From Vicia villosa (taxonomy: Eukaryota; Streptophyta; Magnoliopsida; Fabales; Fabaceae), in the NCBI RefSeq assembly GCF_029867415.1, contig NC_081181.1, positions 75,922,144-75,986,143 on the forward strand: DNA of 64,000 nt, in the 5' to 3' direction. A program made the position numbers and the translations under genes. Numbering within the stretch: position 1 is the first letter of the stretch; each line of letters begins with the position of its first letter. This document shows positions 1-7,533 of this stretch, piece after piece. Under the pieces are notes generated by a model, which saw nothing but the letters and a program-made list of their open reading frames with translations, did no database searches and had not been told where the DNA came from.

Positions 1-2
1 CA

Positions 3-236
3 GATAGTGCATCGGAGGATTATGCATCTTCCTCATTCCCATTTGAAAGGGCATCAGAACTTCCAGTTACCTTTGGTTCCCCAAGCAGTAGTCAAAGATC
101 CTTCAACGGGATACCCGGGTTCTCAAAGAATTTCCCCAGACGAGGGTACTCAAGCAAGACAAAAGATCATCAACGATCACAATACATTCATGTCCAGCTG
201 ACTAGTGGGAATTTATTTTTCCAATTAGAAGCCTGA
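3..236 (+). pseudogene. C-terminal end of an Ogre-internal ORF, cut by the window edge
   Basis: An open frame enters from the left edge and runs 77 codons to a TGA at 234-236. It is rich in Ser, Phe, Arg and Gly, with no recognised domain. It lies upstream of the 47-bp array and the LTR, where the last ORF of an Ogre-like internal region would end. I do not recognise the product. No start codon is visible because the beginning is outside the window, and it could equally be a fortuitous open stretch. Confidence 0.3.
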
Positions 237-545
237 CATCACATTCACACATTCACACATTCATACATTCATACATTCATACATCATATTCATACATCAT
301 GCATCATGCGCATATTCATGCGCATATTCATACACAACATCACATGCATATTTCTCCGGGAATATCTCACATTTACATGCATCATAAACATTGCATATCA
401 CTAACTTGATTTTTCAGGTAGGCAGATATCTTCAACAAAGATGTTCTCAATCACATGACGTGTTCACCTGAATTCCATGAACGGTTCTCTCAGATATAAT
501 CAAGCCGAAGATTCATTCTGATCACTTACCAACTCAAAAACAAGC
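237..545 (+). other. Ogre 3' untranslated internal region
   Basis: Non-coding. Short CATACATTCATA-type microsatellite-like repeats occupy about 240-360. A good 3' splice-site-like tract (TTGATTTTTCAG, about 407-418) precedes GTAGGCAGATATC. No ORF is supported. Confidence 0.5.
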
Positions 546-1020
546 ATCACAGATCTAAAGCGATACCTCAGACGGTTCCAAAACGATCTAGCATCACAGA
601 TCTAAAGCGATACCTCAGACGGTTCCAAAACGATCTAGCATCACAGATCTAAAGCGATACCTCAGACGGTTCCAGAACGATCTAACGTCACAGATCTAAA
701 GCGATACCTCAGACGGTTCCAGAACGATCTAACGTTGCAGATCTAAGGCGATACCTTAGACGGTTCCAAAACGATCTAGCATTGCAGATCTAAAGCGATA
801 CCTCAGACGGTTCCAAAACGATCTAACATTGCAGATCTAAAGCGATACCTCAGACGGTTCCAAAACGATCTAACATTGCAGATCTAAAGCGATACCTCAC
901 ACGGTTCCAGAATGATCTACTATTGAAGATCTAAAGCGATACCTCAGACGGTTCCAGAACGATCTAACATTGCAGATCTAAAGCGATACCTCAGACGGTT
1001 CCACAATGATCAACTTTCAA
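545..1020 (+). repeat. 47-bp tandem repeat array, about 10 copies
   Basis: Monomers begin with AGATCTAAAGCGATACCTC at 551, 598, 645, 692, 739, 786, 833, 880, 927 and 974: a strict 47-bp period. Differences between copies are a few substitutions (for example CATCAC versus CATTGC before AGATCT). Degenerate units continue to about 1115 (AATCTAAAGC at 1021, GACGGTTCCG-like at about 1096). It sits between the last ORF and the polypurine tract. Tandem repeats in this position are known in Fabeae Ogre elements and are thought to seed satellite DNA. Confidence 0.9.
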
Positions 1021-1375
1021 AATCTAAAGCAGAAAAAAAAAACTTTGGACAAGTTCTGTAGCAATCATCCTCCAAGACTTAAAGCAGTAACCTTGGACGG
1101 TTCCGAAACAGTCCACACAAAGACTTTCAAATCCTTCATCAAGATATAATCAATGGATTCATTCTGATGAACAAACCCTCAACCCATTTACCAGGTGGCA
1201 TCTGAAAGCCCATCTCAGGTAATGTTTCAATCTTCCAACAACACTTCCCAGACGACATTCAAATGCAACTTCCAACATCTCTTCTGATCAAGGTAAGTGC
1301 AAATTTTCAGGGCATCTAAATTTTCAATCATCTTCTACCTTCAGATTTCAGACAATCTCTTCAGGTTTAAGAAGA
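1021..1375 (+). other. Degenerate repeat units and 3' untranslated tail before the LTR
   Basis: Contains decayed copies of the 47-bp repeat, then unique AT-rich sequence with a consensus-like splice donor (CAAG/GTAAGT at about 1290-1297). No coding potential was recognised. Confidence 0.4.
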
Positions 1376-1390
1376 TTGAATAGGGGCAAC
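1376..1390 (+). promoter_or_regulatory. Polypurine tract of element L
   Basis: AAGATTGAATAGGGGCAAC directly precedes the LTR start TGTTATACCCC at 1391. A purine-rich tract ending one or two bases before TG is where plus-strand DNA synthesis is primed in LTR retrotransposons. It sets the LTR boundary and the + orientation. Confidence 0.7.
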
Positions 1391-1905
1391 TGTTATACCC
1401 CAAAATTTGCCCACATATTTTTCAAGAAAACTCCAATCTGAAAATTAAGGGTCTCATATAATCATGGATTTTTATTTCAACAAATATCCTGACATATGAA
1501 ATACTTAGTTTTTAGAATTTTTCTTATACAGTAATTTGGCTTGCAGTTGAATTTATTCTTACGCAAACACCAAATACTGTTTATTACTTCACACATGCTA
1601 TTTATTTATTTACAGATAAATAGTACTGACACAATTGGTACAGAGTTAAATCTTTTTGCAGGCGCAGAATCAGGAAACTCAGACTGTACTGGTAACAAGT
1701 AGATTATTATTATCTTTTGTTTCCCACTAATTTTTGTACTATATTCCATTATTTGCAAAAATCTTTTCAAATCTCTTTTTCAAAAATCAAATCTCTCTTT
1801 TTTCCAACACTATCATACACTTTCTTTCAAATCTTACTTCCACTCAAATTTTCCTTTTGTACGGAATCACATCATTCCCCAACGTCTCTTTCCTTCTTTC
1901 CATTC

Positions 1906-1913
1906 TATAAATA
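1906..1913 (+). promoter_or_regulatory. TATA box upstream of the LTR-embedded small ORF
   Basis: TATAAATA in the context CCATTCTATAAATACC. A start about 30 nt downstream would give a 5' leader of roughly 70 nt before the ATG at 2010. The preceding tract is pyrimidine-rich. It could be the LTR's own promoter (U3/R border) or a separate promoter for the small ORF. Confidence 0.55.
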
Positions 1914-2009
1914 CCTCTCATTTTCTTTCATAAAATCTCACATCAAATTCCAATTCATCTCTCAAATTTCTACTTCATAATCCATCCTTTCTCTTCTTCC
2001 CTGACAAGA

Positions 2010-2177
2010 ATGGCAAAGTGGATAGAGACACTATTTCTTACAGTCATCACCATTGCTACGGTGATCATGACTTTCTTCTGTCTGCATAGTCCTGAAGAGT
2101 GTGGACCTGCAATGGTTGCACTCCCAATCATCTACATGTTATTGTTCATAGCATGGGTCATTAATCGTCATTCTTAA
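2010..2177 (+). CDS. Putative 55-residue protein with two membrane segments, inside the Ogre LTR
   Basis: ATG at 2010 sits in a strong plant initiation context (A at -3, G at +4) and the frame ends with TAA at 2175-2177. The product has a short charged N-terminus (MAKWIE), a hydrophobic segment at about residues 7-23, a short loop with two Cys and two Glu (residues 24-33), a second hydrophobic segment at about 34-51, and a basic tail (NRHS). This would form a membrane hairpin. A TATA box lies 97-104 bp upstream and an AATAAA about 270 bp downstream, so the whole resembles a miniature transcription unit. I do not recognise a family. It could be a captured host sequence, an LTR-encoded peptide or a chance ORF; coding status is inference. 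Confidence 0.4.
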   Translation: MAKWIETLFLTVITIATVIMTFFCLHSPEECGPAMVALPIIYMLLFIAWVINRHS

Positions 2178-2447
2178 AATTTGCCGTATTTCTTATTTCT
2201 TAAATGTACCGTTTATTCGTCGTACTGTTCAATATAGTATGTAATATTTGTACTGTCAGTATTAAATGTTGTACTATTTGTCATAATATTGCTTAATTAC
2301 TAAGATAATATTTTGTGTGTTTTCTGCCAGTCAAATATTCCTATTTCTGTGCATTAAATGATTTTCAGGGTTATTATCGGTAATTTTGCCCGCATACCGT
2401 AAATATTAGTTATTTATTATGTCTGTGTTTTTCTAACAAGTCATGTA

Positions 2448-2453
2448 AATAAA
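2448..2453 (+). terminator. AATAAA poly(A) signal candidate after the small ORF
   Basis: AATAAA about 270 nt after the stop of the 55-codon ORF, preceded by several TGTA/TTTGTA motifs typical of plant far-upstream elements. It may also mark the R/U5 border of the LTR. Confidence 0.35.
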
Positions 2454-3792
2454 CTTTCATTTTTTACATAAAACAAAAACAAAAAACAACAAAAAAGAAA
2501 ATTAACTTTGACTGTTGATTTTTCACTCTAACTGCTACGTCAATACCTGGACAGTCAGTTGACAGCCAAACTGCTGGCAGTACAATTCTCAGTGTTTTGT
2601 ACCATCAATCAAATCAATCTTTCACAATTCAAAATTCCAAGATTTTTGTTCTAGAAGTCTTCTGAATATCACGCGATTAGCAGAGACTCAACACTGCACA
2701 AAAATCAGGTACGCTTAACTGTCTCCTACACAAACAGCCCCTGACTAGGGTTTTTCTTGTTTTTACAGGAGCAACAAGTTTTTGAGAGCTCAAATGGATT
2801 TCATACACATCCATACATCTCAAAGTACCATCATACAAATTTTCAAACTTCAATTCACTCAGACGCACCGTCAGCAGCTCAAACAGTCAACAGACGACCC
2901 GTTTGACCAAAAAAGTCAACAGACAGTCAAAAATGAAATTTTTTGTCAAAATCCATATTTTGTCAAAGGATTCATCATTTGATCATTGGATGATCATAAT
3001 TCATCAAGGAAAGATCAAAAACCAACAAAACCCTAAGATTCAAAATTAGGGTTTTTGCCTGAAAAGTCAACTCAACTTTGACTGATCATAACTCTCTCAT
3101 CCTTCATCCAAAAAATTCAAACCAAAGCTTGTTTTGAAGTAAATTCAATTATCTTTCAAATGCCATTGATCCCATGGTCATTGGATTCACCATTTGAAAA
3201 ATATGATCAAAGACATTACAGGTCATTTTCAAAGTCAACAAAAAGACACTTTTTTCAAAAGGACACACAAGGAGCTTCAAAAATCATTTTGACATGAGAC
3301 CAAAGACATTGGTTAGAGGACTCTTTGAGGTTTCTAAAAAGTGCAAGATCTCCTTCATATGACAAAAATTGAAGGATTTACACCTTGTTGAAGTTGGCTA
3401 AATTTTGGGAAAATGCATGAAATCAACATTGTTCAAAATTGCATTTTTTCCAAAAGGGGCCAAGTTTTCAGCATTCAAACATCATTTCCATGTTACTATG
3501 GGCCTCCCACGACCAAGACTAAGCCCATACCTTTTTTATCCATTTTTTGCATGATTTTATCTTATTTTAAGATTAAAATTAAAAGGAAAATGCATGGATA
3601 AATGGTAGCTTACAATCTAAGCATGACTCACCCAAGGAACCTTCAATTTTCTGCAGAGGATTGGTGCACAAGGCAAGAGCATTGAATGGAGTCAAGACTT
3701 GGTCAAAAATTCAAGGTTTTTAATATTTAAAAACCAAGTTTTCAACAAAGGCAACAAAGATTCTTAGCTTCACTTCCAAGCAGCCTTTGGCC

Positions 3793-3800
3793 TATAAAAG
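3793..3800 (+). promoter_or_regulatory. Second TATA box in the Ogre LTR
   Basis: TATAAAAG in GGCCTATAAAAGAAGTGG, with an A/C-rich start-like region about 30-40 nt downstream (ACACGAAAATATAGC). It is a likely promoter for genomic RNA, competing with the 1906 site. Confidence 0.5.
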
Positions 3801-5949
3801 AAGTGGAATACATCAGCAACAGGGGGGGCCAAGGACACACGAAAATATAGCAAGAGCATAGCCATCAACTTCACAAAATTCTCAAAAATCTCATAACTTT
3901 GGTAATTTTCAAATTTCATATTCCAATCAATATCAATACAAAACAATCATTCCAATCATCTTCTAAGAACATATAAAGTAAGAATAAACTCTTTGTGTGG
4001 TCCCATGAGAGTCGTAACACATGCATAGTGTTCTTCATGTTCATACTTAAATAATTTTCGTTTTCCTATATTTAATCAACCTCCATGTAATCTAATCATT
4101 CCAATGAGTTCATGTGGTCCTATAAGCTAGATCTGGGCCTAAACATGTGAGCTCCCACGTGAGAATCGTTCCATGCCATTAACGAGTGTTCATGCGTACC
4201 AAAGCTTTAACCTCTTCGAATCCATAGTTACAGCGACCAAATGGCAAAACTAACATCACCATCGTGTTCAGGAGGTGATTTTAAGTAGATCTGGGTCACT
4301 TGTTTTTATCTCTAACGTTTATTTTTGCAGGTGTGAGAAGCTACCAAAAGTGACGTTTTACTGTACAAATAGGGGAGCTTAAAAACCCCCGCTATTTGTT
4401 TAATAAATAAGGCAGACGGAGGTTGAAGACGACCACGCGTCCAAGCGTGGTTCGTCCGTCAAAAATTGACCTTTCTATCTGCACGCGTGGCAGATTTCCT
4501 TCTCCTCATTTGCTGGTCAGCCAGCGTGGGTCCCAGTGTGGACTTTGAATATCTGACTAATCATGTGCACTGATTCCCACATGGCTATCATGCTCCCTCA
4601 TGATCTGAACCCTTAGATCAATCTCCAAGCCAATCCAACGCGTCAAACAAGCAGCCCTATGCTATGGACTTCATTGATTTTCACACAGGATCAGTATCCT
4701 TTTTACATTTCTATTTTATTTTAATTTCTTTGTTAAATTAATTAAAAATAGTTTTAAAAATCCAAAAAATACACAAAAAATATTTTTAGACTTCTAAAAT
4801 AATATATTATTTTCTGAAATAAAAATATTTTATTTTCTTCAAAATTTTAATATTTTTGCATAATTAATTAGTATATATTTATATATTTGCTTTTTAATTA
4901 TTCTAACCAATAAAAAAATCCTAAAAAAAATTGTTCTTTGTGTTAAATATTGTTTATATATTATAAACTAATTTTGTACATATTTTGAATCATTTTATCT
5001 TTAAGTTTTAATTATTTGTATAATTGTTTGCATAATTATGTTTTAATTAACTTAAATCAATTTCAAATCAATTTCAAAAATTCCAAAAAAATTAGTTTTG
5101 TTTTAAAATTAATTGACAAATATTTTGTACATATTTTAAACTTAATTTCTAGGTTTAAATCTATTTTCATCTTTTTTCTTCATTTTAATTTAATTAATCA
5201 TGCATTAATTATAATTAAAACCAATCATAAAAATTCCAAAAACATGCCTTTTATGTTTTCTTGCAATTTAAAATTCCTAGATAAATGTATAGGATGTCAA
5301 ATTCATGTAAATAGGCTAGTTTACATTTCTCGTGTAACATCCGTATTTTTCCTTAAATTAATTTAATTAGAATTTAAATTATTTATTGGAATTAATTGGG
5401 TTTATGTAATTATGCGGTGATTAAAATGATAAAATTGGAATATGTAGTAATGGGCCAGTGTTGTAGTTAGTGAGAAAAGGGGGTGCAAGAAATAAGGCCT
5501 TTACTAAAGCTATGTTTTTCATAAAACAAGATTTTTTGAAAGAAGGGAAACACAAGTGCATTTGGGAGAACACAGAGAACGTGAAAGTGCGACAGAGGAG
5601 AAGAAGAGGAAGAGAGCTTCAAGGATCCCAAACTCTAAGGTAAGGGGGGACTCTTCCGGTTAACCTCTATTATCGGGTCGTAGGCGTTAGGATTGAAATC
5701 ATATACTATTGATTCGATAGAGAATATGTTCTAGGTTGGGGTTTTGGTATTTAGGTTCAATTTTGTGAACTTTGTGTAATTACTTGTTGGTAGTGATTGT
5801 TGATGTTAAAAGTGTTGTTTGATTGATGATATAACTCATATTGCATGTGAAATCCCTCTGTTTTTCGTATACAATCGTATTGGTTCGATTGGGGGATGTT
5901 TGGGGGGATTCAAGGTGCTGAAAACTGGTTTTTGGGTTGCAGGTACGAA

Positions 5950-6055
5950 GTAATCGGTTACCGAAAGGGGTGTAATCGATTACCCATAGTAAAAACAGCA
6001 AATATGGGATTTTGAACTTCAGTAACCGATTACTGGTGTTTGGGTAATCGGTTAC
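5950..6055 (+). repeat. Four 12-bp palindromes, spacing 22-50-22 (element A)
   Basis: GTAATCGGTTAC (5950), GTAATCGATTAC (5972), GTAACCGATTAC (6022) and GTAATCGGTTAC (6044). One is a perfect palindrome and three are near-perfect; the starts are 22, 50 and 22 bp apart. The second LTR repeats them at 11,627, 11,649, 11,699 and 11,721. Confidence 0.85.
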
Positions 6056-6074
6056 CGCTGTACGTTTTTGAAAA

Positions 6075-6167
6075 ATACTTATTTTTATAAAACTCATAAC
6101 TTTTGATCCGTAAGTCCGTTTTGGGTGCCGTTCAAAGCGTTAGAAAGCTAACGGAATGCTCTTTATG
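6075..6167 (+). repeat. Cross-family module, copy in the A LTR
   Basis: AAACTCATAACTTTTGATCC... continues to CGTTAGAAAGCTAACG, which forms a perfect 6-bp stem with an AAAG loop. Related modules occur in the LTRs of B, C and E and in internal regions of A, B and C. The second LTR copy is at 11,752-11,844. Confidence 0.7.
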
Positions 6168-7503
6168 ATTAAAATAAATTAATTAGCACTAGATAATTTA
6201 ATTATTGTGTGATTTTGAAAATGACATGTAATTGTATCTGTGTATGCCATGGATTAATGTTATTTAAGAATAACATGTATGGAGATTGTGTATTATGTGC
6301 TAATTGTGATACATGGAATTGATGAATGATAATTTCTATGTATTGTTGTGATTGTTACATGATGAATGTATGTTATACCAATGGTGGATAATTCAATATG
6401 TTGAATTGTGATGAATGTGTTAGACGTAGTATTATGATGATGTAAATCTCATGTTGTCGTTGTGTGGATTTGACGTACTTAGTACATAATTGTGGAATGT
6501 ATTATTGTTGTATGCATTGTATGATGAGTCGAGATATGATAATGTTGTTCATATGATTGAAGTGGCGATGTTGTGATAAGATCATTATAATATTGATAAT
6601 GTGATCATGTGGTGATTGTTTTGATGTCTAATGATGTTATTGTGATTGAATGATGCATATATATAAACATACTTGATGATGATGATGATGATGATGAAAT
6701 GAGTATTAGATGATGTTACTCATAGACTTGACGATGGTATAAGTATGTTCATATATGTTTGCATTCATTCATGTTCATTGGTGATACTGTATCCATAAGG
6801 GTGTGTTGGATCAGTGAAGGGCATGATTCCCATTGTGTGGAATCTGTGCCGGCAGGGCCGTATCTTGATGATGTTGGATCGGTCATGGGTTATTCCCATT
6901 TGATGATGTTGGTACCACATGCATAGTGTCAGTTGCATTCATATGCATGATTTTATAACATGATTGGAGGTTTTCCAGTGTTATAAATATTGATGATGTG
7001 TTGGTTGTTTATGATGATGAAACTTGCCTGAATATATGTTGATGTTGGGTGAATATTATATTGTTGATGTTCTGTCGTTTATGAACTGATAACATTGTTT
7101 AATTGTGAATGAGACTCACCCTTACTGTTGATCATTTTCAGATTGAGGATAGCGGCTGTTCGACTCGGTGAGGATTAGCTCATGAGTCAGTTGTTTAGGT
7201 AGCGTCAGGTGTCATGCTCTGATAGTTGTAACACTGGGGACGTGAATGTTTAGAGTTTAAGTTTTGATAACTCTAGTTATGTTTTGATGTTTGAAGGATT
7301 AGTTTGAAAGATGTTAAACTTAATCTGTTTGATTTAATTCCGCTGTGTTGACATGAATTGTTTTAATTAATGAGAATTGCCTCAGTGAATGCATGACATG
7401 ACTGAACGATGTTTTTAATTTATTTTGAATTGTGACACCCTTTTCATGTACTCTGAATAAACTTATTTAATTTGCCGCGGGGTTTAGAAGGGTGTTACAA
7501 TAG

Positions 7504-7518
7504 TGGTATCAGAGCAGG
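7504..7518 (+). promoter_or_regulatory. Primer-binding site of element A
   Basis: TGGTATCAGAGCAGG four bases after the LTR end is the usual complement of the 3' end of plant initiator Met tRNA. A hairpin follows immediately at 7517-7533. Confidence 0.85.
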
Positions 7519-7533
7519 TCGGTCCGTCCGGCC
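7517..7533 (+). other. Conserved hairpin next to the primer site (A)
   Basis: GGTCGG-TCCGT-CCGGCC: a 6-bp stem (one G-U pair in RNA) with a 5-nt loop. The equivalent sequences in B (26,210-26,226), C (55,531-55,547) and D (29,613-29,630) keep the stem and differ only in the loop. Confidence 0.6.

Larger units (their letters stand above)
1391..5332 (+). repeat. Ogre LTR, first part (before the element A insertion)
   Basis: Starts TGTTATACCCCAAAATTTGC, the usual Ogre LTR start. It is interrupted at 5332 by element A and resumes at 13,182. Total LTR length without the insert is about 4.75 kb, normal for Ogre. It contains two TATA-type promoter candidates (1906 and 3793) and a 55-codon ORF (2010-2177). 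The rest, including the very AT-rich 4690-5330, has no supported gene. Confidence 0.85.
5640..7141 (+). other. Predicted intron inside the LTR of element A
   Basis: Donor CTAAG/GTAAGGGGGG at 5640 follows a purine-rich, enhancer-like exon. Acceptor TTGATCATTTTCAG/ATTG ends at 7141. The same donor and acceptor contexts occur at matching positions in element B, and the donor also in C and D. Splicing itself is inferred from sequence only. LTR 2 carries the same intron at 11,317-12,818. Confidence 0.6.
5333..7499 (+). repeat. 5' LTR of element A
   Basis: Contains, in order: a TATA-like CATAAAA at about 5519; a purine-rich leader with AGAAGAAGAGGAAGAG; the splice donor at 5640; four 12-bp palindromes (5950-6055); the CATAACT...AAAGCT module (6075-6167); a (GATGAT)n stretch at about 6676-6705; the splice acceptor at 7141; and GGTGTTACA at the end. 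It has no protein-coding ORF that looks real. Confidence 0.93.

Noticed and set aside
1717..1980. 87-codon + strand ORF rich in Phe and Ser
   Set aside because: Pyrimidine-rich leader DNA around the TATA box; it overlaps the presumed promoter and has no motif.
5780..6097. 105-codon - strand ORF, repeated at 11,457-11,774
   Set aside because: It is the reverse of LTR A over the palindromes and module. Identity of the two copies reflects LTR identity, not coding selection.
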